36,949 nucleotides of DNA. Source: CAYWFP01 sp964457365 (lineage in GTDB: Bacteria > Planctomycetota > SZUA-567). Position 1 is the stretch's first letter; every line of letters begins with the position of its first letter. The stretch spans positions 1-36,949 of the forward strand of contig CAYWFP010000027.1 of assembly GCA_964457365.1 (NCBI GenBank), written 5' to 3'. The position numbers and the translations under genes are program-made. The notes beneath the pieces are model-generated. The model was not told where the DNA came from, did not search any database, and saw nothing but the letters and a program-made list of their open reading frames with translations. Below are positions 1-7,227 of this stretch, one piece after another.

Positions 1-23
1 GCATAATCCCCGAGTCCACATAA

Positions 24-55
24 GCAGGCATATGTGGAGCTCCACATATGCCTGC
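24..55. repeat. 32-bp perfect palindrome
   Basis: GCAGGCATATGTGGAG at 24-39 is exactly complementary to 40-55. The 8-mer TCCACATA occurs at 15-22 and 41-48 and as its complement at 31-38, giving three copies in 34 bases with alternating orientation. This spacing is what arrays of recombinase or repressor binding sites look like. The excisionase-type gene at 559..1173 fits such a role, but no integrase is in the window, so the function is inference. Confidence 0.8.
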
Positions 56-225
56 ATTTGGCGCAACTGGGGTATCCCCTTGACTCAGGTGCAATCACCG
101 TAACCCTATTTCCCTCAGACAGTTGCATTACATTTGGCGAAGAGGCAGAAAATCCACTCAACCTATTGCTCCAATGAGGCTTACAAGAAATCCACCGGAG
201 TTAAGGGGATACCCCCATTTGGCGC
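55..225. repeat. Short direct and inverted repeat cluster
   Basis: CATTTGGCGC occurs at 55-64 and 216-225, with a one-base variant at 131-140. GGGGTATCCCCTTGACTC at 69-86 is the reverse complement, with one mismatch, of 198-215. So the ends of this 170-base stretch carry the same two modules, one of them inverted. This suggests the remnant or end of a small mobile or recombination element. Confidence 0.65.
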
Positions 226-501
226 ATTCAATTTCTTCCCCTGTTTTTTCCCGTTCATCCGTCACCCTCCTCGTTTTGCCGAAAAAGAACAGGCCGCAAA
301 TCCTTCGGCGATTCGGAAGCCCCGAGCCCTCCGGCATAAAGGCTTCATCGCGCCATTACGCGCGCCGCCGATTCCGGAACCGCTGTCGAACGCCCATCGC
401 AAATCGAATCGCTTGCGCCACGATACCCATGAGCAAGCATAGGGTGACACCCCGGCTTGTCAATGCCGCGTTTCCCGAAGATGGCGGATGAAATGCACCT
501 C

Positions 502-531
502 AAAAAAAAAACCGGGCGCAGGCGCGCCCGG
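502..531 (-). terminator. Rho-independent terminator
   Basis: On the minus strand the 8-bp stem CCGGGCGC/GCGCCCGG (524-531 with 512-519, 4-nt loop) is followed directly by ten T residues (502-511 read in reverse). It lies 28 bases beyond the stop codon of the minus-strand HTH gene and should end its transcript. Confidence 0.9.
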
Positions 532-558
532 CAAGGTGAGTCGGACTGGGGCAAGGCC

Positions 559-1173
559 TCAGGCCGAGAGCGGCTCCTCCATCATCTGGATGCGCTCCGG
601 CGGCAGGCCGCTCTTCTGCTGCAGCGTCTTCGGATCGAGCGCGGTGGAGTACATGACCTCGTACAGCGCGTGCTCGGTGCCGCCCGCCGGCTTGGCCTCT
701 GTCGGCGGCACGAACCGGCCGCAGAGCAACGTGCCCTCTTCCGAGAGCTGCCGGACGTAGTCGATACTGTTGCCGCCGCCCTGAGCCACCTGCATCAGGT
801 CGAGCCAGAGAACATAAAGATACGTATCCGGCAAACGATCGCCGCCGCCGCCGCCGATCAAGGCATCGTCAAATCCGCATCCGTCCATCTCTCTCCTTTT
901 CTTCGCTGCCTCACGCAGGCGTAAGATCCGCGTGTCGCTCTGTTTCGTCTCGTTGTCCTCGATCACGTCGCTGCCGTGCAGTTCCTCCGGCACCGCGACG
1001 CCGCGCGCCCGGCAGAAGAGGATGAACTCCCTGACGGCAAGGCGATAGATATCGCTCTCACCCAGCCGAAACGCTTTCAACTCGCCGGCGCGAATCCAGT
1101 CGCATACCCGGCTTGCCGGAATGCCGCACAGCTCCTCGATCTCTTCCGGGCTGATGGCCTCGTATTGGGACAT
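559..1173 (-). CDS. Excisionase-type HTH protein
   Basis: A 204-residue protein. The N-terminal 60 residues have the MerR/excisionase HTH_17 pattern: a helix-turn-helix around EEIEELCGIPASRV, a W-x-R-x-G-x-L-x-A wing (VCDWIRAGELKAFRL) and a following REFILFCRARG helix. The rest is unfamiliar and includes a five-glycine run coded by a GCC-type triplet repeat. The start at 1173 is chosen because TTGGAG lies 6 bases upstream; a start at 1224 would add 17 residues without a ribosome site. It is followed by a strong terminator, so it is probably monocistronic. HTH_17 proteins act as recombination directionality factors or small regulators; which applies here cannot be told. The repeats at 24..225 are possible targets. 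Confidence 0.75.
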   Translation of the reverse strand: MSQYEAISPEEIEELCGIPASRVCDWIRAGELKAFRLGESDIYRLAVREFILFCRARGVAVPEELHGSDVIEDNETKQSDTRILRLREAAKKRREMDGCGFDDALIGGGGGDRLPDTYLYVLWLDLMQVAQGGGNSIDYVRQLSEEGTLLCGRFVPPTEAKPAGGTEHALYEVMYSTALDPKTLQQKSGLPPERIQMMEEPLSA

Positions 1174-1689
1174 GATCGGCTCCAATGACAAGTCAGACAG
1201 TATTATTATCGGTAATCGATCCACAAACTTGACGAAGTCTCATAAAACCCTAATAGGCCATATTGATTTCTTATAAGAATAAATTCATCCAGCCCGCATA
1301 CACCATATCACCAGTTTTACCCTTAGTCAAGTTCCAGTTTCGACGATTTGCCAATATCATTCTTTACACTGCTGTAGCGGTATAATTCAAAATCGGCTTA
1401 TGCCGCGAATATTTCGTCTTCATTACGCATTTATTTAACATTTTTTGCCTTTATCCCTTTTTTCTTTTTATGCTCTTTTGTCCGCATACAGAAAACGTAT
1501 TGCTTCTGAAGTATCTTGCTGCGCCGCATTTCTTACACTCAGCACGTACAATTCACGTGCCATAATTCCGTCATTCCCGAGAGCCGTACCGACGCAATTC
1601 TTGTGCACAACCCGGTTGCGACAGCCCCGGCGCCTGACTAAGATAAACCGCTGCATCTGGTACCCCGGATTCCTCAGCAAGCAGGCCTG
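1174..1689. other. AT-rich intergenic spacer
   Basis: About 500 bases between divergent genes, clearly richer in A+T than its surroundings. It holds a 12-bp palindrome TTCTTATAAGAA (1268-1279), the inverted repeats CGGC-TTAT-GCCG (1394-1405) and GCACGT-N7-ACGTGC (1542-1560), an isolated TATAAT (1381-1386) without a good -35, and the epimerase promoter candidate at 1616..1644. The open frame over 1445..1690 has no ribosome site and odd composition, so I do not call it a gene. Confidence 0.6.
1616..1644 (+). promoter_or_regulatory. Promoter candidate for the epimerase operon
   Basis: TTGCGA (1616-1621), a 17-base spacer, then TAAGAT (1639-1644). Transcription would start near 1651, giving a leader of about 39 bases to the ATG at 1690. 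Confidence 0.55.
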
Positions 1690-2649
1690 ATGAGCATACA
1701 TAAACTTCTGGTTATTGGCGGCAGCGGCTTTATCGGCGCACGAGCGACCCGGACCTGGCAGAGAAGCCACGGACCGGTGCGTCTGGTTGATCGTTACGCC
1801 CCGCCGGCGGATCTGCTGGCCGGAGAAAGCGACTACGTCGAGGCCGACCTTCGTGGCGAGGCGCTGCCCGCTTCCGTGCTGGCCGACGTCGACGCGGTGC
1901 TGTACCTGGCGCATATCGGCTTCCCCGCCGGCGCGATGAACGACCTGGCCGAGGAGTTCGAGGCCAACGTGCTGCCGCTGACCCGCTTTCTCGAACAGCT
2001 TCGTCACGCGCGCGCAAACCGCTCCTTCGTCTATCTCTCCAGCGGCGGGGCGGTATACGGCGAACCGGAAACGCGGGCGCCGCTCCGCGAGGCGCACCCC
2101 TGCCGGCCGCTCTCGGGCTACGGCCTGAGCAAGGCCGCGGGCGAGCACTGCGTGCGCGTCAGTGCGCGCGGAGGCGGCTTCGGCGCGACGGTGCTGCGCC
2201 CGGGCAACGCCTACGGGCCGGGGCAGCGGACCGACCGACCGCAAGGCGCGGTGGCGCATTTTCTCAAAAGCGCGGCCGAGCGGACGTCGCTGACGCTCTA
2301 CGCCGGCGGCGAGGTGGTCCGCGACTACGTCTATATCGACGACCTGGTCGAGGCGATCCTGGCGGCGCTGGACCGGCCGCCGGCAGCGGGCGCCTGCGCG
2401 CTTTACAACGTCGGCACCGGCGTCGGCATCTCGCTCAACGAGCTCGTCGACAAGGTCGAGGCGACTACGGGCGAACGACTCGCCACGCGTCCCGCCCCCG
2501 CGCGCGCGTGCGACTGCGCGTACAACGTTCTCGACAACGCGCGCATCCGCGCGGAACTAGGCTGGCAGGCGCGCACACCGCTGGACGAGGGACTCGCCCG
2601 CACCTGGGCACGCCTGCAACAGGAGCACCGGTTTGCCCCGCGCGCCTGA
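1690..2649 (+). CDS. NAD-dependent epimerase/dehydratase (extended SDR)
   Basis: A 319-residue extended short-chain dehydrogenase of the UDP-glucose 4-epimerase/dTDP-glucose dehydratase class. The Rossmann GGSGFIG motif is at residues 10-16, SSGGAVYG at 117-124, and the catalytic Y144-x3-K148 lies in YGLSK. LRPGNAYGPG and DYVYIDDLVEAIL follow, as in NDP-sugar epimerases. Length is normal for the family. It should alter a nucleotide-sugar in the cytoplasm for glycan assembly; the exact sugar cannot be read from the sequence. The downstream glycosyltransferase overlaps it by 17 bases, so the two are translationally coupled and probably act on the same glycan. No strong Shine-Dalgarno is seen before the ATG. 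Confidence 0.9.
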   Translation: MSIHKLLVIGGSGFIGARATRTWQRSHGPVRLVDRYAPPADLLAGESDYVEADLRGEALPASVLADVDAVLYLAHIGFPAGAMNDLAEEFEANVLPLTRFLEQLRHARANRSFVYLSSGGAVYGEPETRAPLREAHPCRPLSGYGLSKAAGEHCVRVSARGGGFGATVLRPGNAYGPGQRTDRPQGAVAHFLKSAAERTSLTLYAGGEVVRDYVYIDDLVEAILAALDRPPAAGACALYNVGTGVGISLNELVDKVEATTGERLATRPAPARACDCAYNVLDNARIRAELGWQARTPLDEGLARTWARLQQEHRFAPRA

Positions 2650-3811
2650 ATTCATCATCGCCGTCGGCCCGCGCGTCCACCGCGAGACCGGACAGGTGAC
2701 CGGGCAGGCGATGATGTTCGAACTCGTCGTCGGGCTCCTGCAGGAGCGCGGCGTGAAGGTGAGCACGTACGACCTGACCGAGCATCCCGGGCCCAAGCCG
2801 CGCACTGACAGCACCTTCACTCTCCGGCGCATGGCCGAGGTGCTCTCGCTGCTGCCGGGGGTGTGGCTGGCGCTGTGCACGCGGCGCGGTCTCTTCTACC
2901 TCACCGGCGCGCAGTCGCGGGTGGGGTTCCTGCGCGACGCGCTGATGATCCTGCCCGCGCGCCTGACCGGACACACCGTCGCGGTCCACCAGTTCGGGGG
3001 CAACTACGACCGTTTCTACGAGGCGCAGGGGCCGCTCTTCCGGTGGCTGATCCGGCTGGCGCTCAACTGCGTGCACGTGCTGCTGGTGGAGGGCGAGTTG
3101 ACGCGCGCGCACTTCGCGTTCCTGCCACGCTGGCGCGAGCGCGTCAAGGCCGTGCCCAACGGGTTGCCCGAACGCCGCATCGCACCGAATCCGACGGCGA
3201 AGAGCTACGATCCGGCCAGGCCCATGCGCCTGCTGTTCCTCTCGAACATGTTCGAGACCAAGGGCTGCTGGGACGTGCTCGAGGCGGTACGCATCCTCCG
3301 CCAGAAAGAAGGCCGCGACGTCACCTGCCGCTTCGTCGGCCGCTGGCTGGCGGCGAACGACTCGTTCCGTTACCCCGATCCCGCGCGCGCACGGGAGGAT
3401 TTCTTCGCCTCCCTCGACGCGCACGGCCTGGGCGAAGCCGTCACCCACGAGACCGGCCTCTTCGACGAGGAGAAGGCCGCGGCGTTCGCCGAGGCGCATC
3501 TATTCCTCCTGCCGAGCAATTACATGAACGAGGGCCAGCCGGTCTCGATCCTCGAGGCGATGGCCCACGGCGTACCGGTGATCGCCACGGCCTACCGCCT
3601 GATTCCGAGCATGGTCGTCGACGGCGAGACCGGTTACTTCGTGCCGTACGGCGATCCGCGCGCCATTGCCGCACGGGTGGGGGAGCTGATGGACGATCCG
3701 GCGCGGTACGCGCGCCTCAGCGCCGGCAGCCTGGCGCGCTTTCGGGAACTATTCAGTCCGGAGCGGTACGGGGACAGGCTGGTCGCGGCGCTGGCGGCAT
3801 CCGGCGCGTGA
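2633..3811 (+). CDS. GT4-type glycosyltransferase
   Basis: A 392-residue GT-B glycosyltransferase, group 1/GT4 type. The C-terminal half has LLFLSNMFETKGCWDVLEA (the sugar-donor domain entry) and the E-x7-E nucleotide-sugar motif in EGQPVSILEAMAHGVPVIA, followed by GETGYFVPYGD. The start is a TTG at 2633, chosen because AGGAG lies 8 bases upstream inside the epimerase gene. The 17-base overlap with the epimerase argues for coupled expression. It is expected to transfer a sugar from an NDP-sugar to a lipid-linked or surface glycan at the inner face of the membrane; no membrane segment is obvious. Donor and acceptor are unknown. Confidence 0.9.
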   Translation: MPRAPEFIIAVGPRVHRETGQVTGQAMMFELVVGLLQERGVKVSTYDLTEHPGPKPRTDSTFTLRRMAEVLSLLPGVWLALCTRRGLFYLTGAQSRVGFLRDALMILPARLTGHTVAVHQFGGNYDRFYEAQGPLFRWLIRLALNCVHVLLVEGELTRAHFAFLPRWRERVKAVPNGLPERRIAPNPTAKSYDPARPMRLLFLSNMFETKGCWDVLEAVRILRQKEGRDVTCRFVGRWLAANDSFRYPDPARAREDFFASLDAHGLGEAVTHETGLFDEEKAAAFAEAHLFLLPSNYMNEGQPVSILEAMAHGVPVIATAYRLIPSMVVDGETGYFVPYGDPRAIAARVGELMDDPARYARLSAGSLARFRELFSPERYGDRLVAALAASGA

Positions 3812-3871
3812 AGCGGCCGCTTCTTTGCGCTTGCAAAGTGCCGCCGATTCCTCAATAATCGTCTGCGGGTA

Positions 3872-3925
3872 AGGACCCGTTAAGCAATAATTTCAGAATT
3901 TCGATCTTATTGCTTAACGGGTCCT
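3872..3925. repeat. Long palindromic repeat, copy 1
   Basis: AGGACCCGTTAAGCAATAA (3872-3890) pairs perfectly with 3907-3925 over 19 bp; the loop is 16 bases. A near-identical element in the opposite orientation lies at 20402..20457, including matching loop sequence (GATCG and TTCTGAAA blocks). It sits between two co-directional genes and could form an RNA hairpin, but it lacks a T-run. Its second copy lies upstream of genes, so it is better seen as a dispersed palindromic (MITE/REP-like) repeat than as a dedicated terminator. Confidence 0.85.
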
Positions 3926-3997
3926 AAGAGCAGAATTCGGCGCCTCCGCGCAGCGGAGATAGGAGGACGCCGGAACTTTCGAGGTGTCACGCACGCG

Positions 3998-5599
3998 ATG
4001 GACACGGTCATTCCCTCCGGCACACGCTGCTCCGGCAGCGGGCCGCTCGCCTGGCGCCGCTGGCTGCCCTGGCTGGCGTATGCGCTGCTCTTCGGGTTGG
4101 CGTTCGGGCAGAAAGCGCTCTACGTCAGCAACCAGAACACCAAATTTCTCATCGGTCTCGCGCGCGGCGGCTACGGCTACCTGCACAACGACTGGCTGGC
4201 CGGCGCGACCGATCCGTTTCCACTGTTCTCGAAACTGGTCGAACTGACCTGGCGCTGGGGCGACCCGCTGCTGTTTCACGCGTACTATATCCTGCTCGTG
4301 GCCGCGTATGCGCTGGCGGGGCTGCTGATCGCCAGCTGGTGGTTCGGCGAGGACGCGCCGCGGGGCAAGCTCGCCCTCTTCGCCGGCTTCCTCTTCCTCT
4401 TCCACGCGCACCCGGTGCGGCGGCTGTTTCACGAGTACTTCCCCGCCGGACTCGGGCGGCAGTACCTGCTGGGCTGCTACCTCGAGCCGGCCACCTTCGG
4501 CGCCTTCCTGCTGCTGGGGGTGGGACTTTTCATGCATCGGTGGCGCTACCCGGGCATGCTCCTGCTGGCGCTGGCCGCCTGCATGCACCCGACCTACATC
4601 ATCGGCGCGAGCGTGCTGGCGTTGAGTTGCTTCGCCTGGATGCTCACCGATCCGAGCGTCTCGCGGAAACAGGCATGCCTGGCGCTGGGGATCTTCCTGC
4701 TGGCGCTCTCGCCGATGCTGCTCTACACCCGCACGGCCCTGGCGCCGACCTCGCCGGAGATCCAGGCCACCGCCGCGAGCATCCTCGCCAACGAGCGCAT
4801 CCCGACCCACGCCAAGCCGGACCACTGGCGGGCGGCCGACACGCTCCCGCTGAGCCTGATGATGATCTTCGGCATCGCCGTGGCGCACCGGCGGCGGCTG
4901 GTGCTGCTGATGCTGCCGCTGGCGCTGCTGATCGTCGGTTCGCTGCTCTGGGTGGCGGCATTCCCGAGCGACCGGTTGAGCCTGATCGCGCCGTGGCGCG
5001 TCTCGTCGATACTCGTGCCGCTGGCGGTCTTCGTGCTGCTGGCGCAGGCCTGCCACCATCTCTACCGCTGGGCCAAGCCGTTATGGCGGGCCCGCCCCGC
5101 GCACCTCCTCGCCGCCGGCGCGGCGGTCTATCTCACCGCCGTCGGCTTCTATACGCTGCCGAAGGATTACGCGCGCCAGCGCCGGAAAGACACCGCCGCG
5201 CTCTTCGCCCATATCGGCGCACACAAGAGCCCGCGCGACATCTTCCTCACCCCCGTCGAGATGCGCGATTTCCGTCTCGCCACCGGCGCGCCGGCGATGG
5301 TGACGTGGAAATCGCACCCGACCCGCGATATCGAGTTCCTCGCCTGGTATCACCGCCTGCGTCAGGCCGACGCGTTCTTCAAGGCCCCGCCCACGCGGCG
5401 ACAACGCCTGCTGGCAGAGTTGGTCCGCGAGTGCGACCTGACGCACGTGGTGCTGGAGAACGGTGCCGAGAGCGCCGGACCGGCACTGGGCGCGGTGGTC
5501 TACCGCGACGCGCGCTACACCGTGCTGCGGATCGATCCGGCCGCCCTGCGCGGGCCGAAGCTGCAGGCGGCGACCAGAACCGACACGCCCGCGCCCTGA
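3998..5599 (+). CDS. Polytopic membrane protein, possibly glycan-related
   Basis: A 533-residue inner-membrane protein with about ten hydrophobic segments (for example LPWLAYALLFGLAFG, YYILLVAAYALAGLLIA, GAFLLLGVGLF, LLMLPLALLIVGSLLWVA, VSSILVPLAVFVLLAQ). A soluble C-terminal part from about residue 390 contains RDIFLTPVEMRDFRLATG. The overall shape, with a lumenal tail after a multi-span core, resembles polytopic glycosyltransferase-like or O-antigen-related proteins and the DUF6798-type proteins of planctomycetes; this is a resemblance from memory, not a domain match. Its place after the epimerase and glycosyltransferase supports a surface-polysaccharide role. The ATG at 3998 has only a weak GAGGTG upstream, while a better AGGAGG at 3961 is too distant, so the start is not certain. 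Confidence 0.7.
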   Translation: MDTVIPSGTRCSGSGPLAWRRWLPWLAYALLFGLAFGQKALYVSNQNTKFLIGLARGGYGYLHNDWLAGATDPFPLFSKLVELTWRWGDPLLFHAYYILLVAAYALAGLLIASWWFGEDAPRGKLALFAGFLFLFHAHPVRRLFHEYFPAGLGRQYLLGCYLEPATFGAFLLLGVGLFMHRWRYPGMLLLALAACMHPTYIIGASVLALSCFAWMLTDPSVSRKQACLALGIFLLALSPMLLYTRTALAPTSPEIQATAASILANERIPTHAKPDHWRAADTLPLSLMMIFGIAVAHRRRLVLLMLPLALLIVGSLLWVAAFPSDRLSLIAPWRVSSILVPLAVFVLLAQACHHLYRWAKPLWRARPAHLLAAGAAVYLTAVGFYTLPKDYARQRRKDTAALFAHIGAHKSPRDIFLTPVEMRDFRLATGAPAMVTWKSHPTRDIEFLAWYHRLRQADAFFKAPPTRRQRLLAELVRECDLTHVVLENGAESAGPALGAVVYRDARYTVLRIDPAALRGPKLQAATRTDTPAP

Positions 5600-5772
5600 G
5601 ACGCCGCGGACGACCAGTACGGGTTGTCGGGATACTTCAGCTCCGGCAAAACGCTGTCGAGGAACTCGCCGAAGAGGCGTTTCACCGGCAGCGCCTTGTA
5701 GATGAACGTATGCCCCTTGCTCTGAGCGAAATACCGGAAGATGCGGCAACAGAGGAGAAGAGGCTTGCGCAA
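5600..5772 (-). pseudogene. Coding remnant of unknown gene
   Basis: One minus-strand frame reads protein-like over about 55 codons, with the strong GC third-position bias of real genes here (for example KALPVKRLFGEFLDSVLPEL followed by KYPDNPYW). It has no upstream Shine-Dalgarno, only a TTG at its start, lies just past another gene's terminator, and runs into the 3' end of the plus-strand membrane protein gene, where it becomes antisense noise. I read it as the surviving piece of a decayed or displaced gene. I cannot name the family. Confidence 0.35.
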
Positions 5773-5810
5773 AGAACATCGTATTCAAACGATCGCCGCA
5801 ACAGTCGAGA

Positions 5811-5839
5811 CAAAAAACCTCCGCCGGTGAAGGCGGAGG
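5811..5839 (-). terminator. Rho-independent terminator of lipoprotein gene
   Basis: Minus-strand stem CCTCCGCC/GGCGGAGG (8 bp, 6-nt loop; 5832-5839 with 5818-5825) followed by TTTTTTG. It lies 24 bases past the stop of the 48-residue lipoprotein gene. Confidence 0.9.
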
Positions 5840-5862
5840 CGTCGGTCAATACCGCGGCGACA

Positions 5863-6009
5863 TTACTCGACGCAGCACGGCACCCATTCGTTGTACGGCC
5901 CGCACGGATCGGGGCTGTTGCACTTGCATTTGCCCATACAGCAGCCGCCGACGAGCGCGACCGTCCCGGCCACCAGGAGCGCCAGTACCGCTTTCCTGAT
6001 CCAACTCAT
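5863..6009 (-). CDS. Small Cys-rich lipoprotein
   Basis: A 48-residue gene with its own promoter (6052..6079), an AAAGGAG ribosome site 5 bases before the ATG, and its own terminator, so it is a complete monocistronic unit. The product has a lipoprotein signal: basic MSWIRK, a hydrophobic stretch AVLALLVAGTVAL, and the lipobox L-V-G-G-C with the acylated cysteine at 23. The mature peptide of 26 residues carries seven cysteines (23, 24, 28, 30, 36, 45, 46) together with Pro, Gly, Trp and a negatively charged end. Such small Cys-rich lipoproteins are expected on the outer membrane or periplasmic face. Metal binding or disulfide cross-linking is possible but unproven. The closest neighbours do not suggest a pathway. 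Confidence 0.85.
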   Translation of the reverse strand: MSWIRKAVLALLVAGTVALVGGCCMGKCKCNSPDPCGPYNEWVPCCVE

Positions 6010-6051
6010 ACCATCTCCTTTCGTGGTTGCACCTCCCGAACCCCGCGAGCC

Positions 6052-6079
6052 ATTCTTGCCTTTCCGGCGCGTTTGTCAA
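6052..6079 (-). promoter_or_regulatory. Promoter candidate for the lipoprotein gene
   Basis: On the minus strand a consensus TTGACA (6079-6074), a 16-base spacer and AAGAAT (6057-6052). The start would fall near 6045, 35 bases before the ATG. It lies in the 87-base gap after the reductase gene, separating the two units. Confidence 0.6.
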
Positions 6080-6096
6080 CGGAAACCGGGGAGATG

Positions 6097-7098
6097 TCAG
6101 ACAATATCCCGGTGCGCGGCCAGCGCCTCCCGCATCGTCGTCAGGTCCTCCGCGTCCAGCCCGATGCGGCCGGCGGCGGCGTTCTCCTGCGCCTGCGCGG
6201 GGGTGCGCGCGCCGATCAGCGCGTGGCTGCAGCCGGGCTGATGACAGGTCCAGGCGATGGCCAGTTGCGCCAGGGTGATGTCGTGCTTCTGCGCCACGGG
6301 CTTGAAGGCGTCGAGCAAATCGGCGACGCGTCGGCGGTTCTCGACGTCGAAGCGCTTGTTGCGGTTGCGCAGGTCGCCTTCGGCGAACTCGCGTTCGAGG
6401 CCCATCTTGCCGGTGAGCAGTCCTTTGGCCAGCGGCGAGTAGGCCAGGCAGGCGATATCGTGCTCGCGGCAGTACGGCAGGTTGGACTCCTCCTGCTCGC
6501 GGTCGAGCATGCTGTAATGCTCCTGGTCGCTGTCCACCGCCCCGGCGGCGCGGTATTCGTCCATCTGCGCGGGCGTGGCGTTACTGACGCCGATGGCGCG
6601 GATCTTGCCCTCGTCCTTGAGCTTCACGAGCACTTCCATCGTCTCCGCGATGGGGGTGGTCGGCTCCTGCCAGTGCGTCTGGTAGAGGTCGATGCAGTCG
6701 ACCTTCAGGCGCTGCAGGCTCTGCTCGATCTCGTAGCGGATCGAGTCGGCGCCGAGGTACTTGTAGACCCTGTACTCGTCGCCGCCGCCGGCCTGCCGCT
6801 CGTCGGAGTCGAAGAAGTGGTCCCCTTTCTCCACGTGCCAGACCAGGCCGCACTTGGTCGCGAGCACCACCTGGTCGCGCCGGCCCTCGATCGCCTTGCC
6901 GACGATTTTTTCACTGACGCCGAAGCCGTAGATCGGGGCGGTGTCGACCAGCGTGATGCCCTCGTCGATGGCGGCCTGGATCGCGGCGACGGCCTGCGCC
7001 TCGTCGGTGCCGCCCCACATCCAGCCGCCGATGGCCCAGGTCCCGAGCCCCACCACCGAGGCCTGGATGCCGGATTGTCCGAGTGCGCGGGTCTGCAT
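6097..7098 (-). CDS. Aldo/keto reductase
   Basis: A 333-residue NADPH-type aldo/keto reductase of full length. The catalytic tetrad is visible: D52 and Y57 in DTAPIYGFG, K82 in LATKCG, and H142 in DLYQTHW. IRAIGVSNATPAQM and LAYSPLAKGLLTGK are further family signatures, and IGARTPAQAQENAAA is the C-terminal cofactor-binding region. It should reduce a carbonyl or sugar-derived aldehyde in the cytoplasm; the substrate cannot be predicted. AAAGGAG lies 6 bases before the ATG, and a good promoter sits at 7143..7171, so it is probably monocistronic. The neighbouring sulfatase raises the possibility of glycan breakdown, without proof. Confidence 0.92.
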   Translation of the reverse strand: MQTRALGQSGIQASVVGLGTWAIGGWMWGGTDEAQAVAAIQAAIDEGITLVDTAPIYGFGVSEKIVGKAIEGRRDQVVLATKCGLVWHVEKGDHFFDSDERQAGGGDEYRVYKYLGADSIRYEIEQSLQRLKVDCIDLYQTHWQEPTTPIAETMEVLVKLKDEGKIRAIGVSNATPAQMDEYRAAGAVDSDQEHYSMLDREQEESNLPYCREHDIACLAYSPLAKGLLTGKMGLEREFAEGDLRNRNKRFDVENRRRVADLLDAFKPVAQKHDITLAQLAIAWTCHQPGCSHALIGARTPAQAQENAAAGRIGLDAEDLTTMREALAAHRDIV

Positions 7099-7142
7099 GG
7101 CGTTCTCCTTTTCCGGCCGAAGCCGTTCTCGTGTCGACGACT

Positions 7143-7171
7143 ACTGTAGATCAGAGGAGCGGGCGCGTCAA
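7143..7171 (-). promoter_or_regulatory. Promoter candidate for the aldo/keto reductase
   Basis: Minus strand TTGACG (7171-7166), 17-base spacer, TACAGT (7148-7143). Start expected near 7136, about 38 bases before the ATG at 7098. Confidence 0.6.
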
Positions 7172-7227
7172 AGGAAAGCCTCAGGGCTTGCACGCGGCGC
7201 CGTCGAGGTTCTCCCGCTGCGAACGCG

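Larger units (their letters stand above)
1..501. other. Non-coding left edge with repeats
   Basis: No convincing gene is seen on either strand. The short open frames here lack Shine-Dalgarno sequences, recognisable motifs and the strong GC third-position bias of neighbouring genes. The first 230 bases hold a perfect palindrome and several short direct and inverted repeats, listed separately. From about 260 to 500 I see nothing beyond ordinary GC-rich sequence leading to the terminator at 502..531. Confidence 0.6.

Noticed and set aside
840..858. GCC triplet run inside the HTH gene
   Set aside because: It simply codes the five glycines of the protein; too short to call a microsatellite of interest.
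3823..3838. CTTTGC-GCTT-GCAAAG hairpin after the glycosyltransferase
   Set aside because: Stem of only 6 bp with no T-run; too weak to call a terminator.
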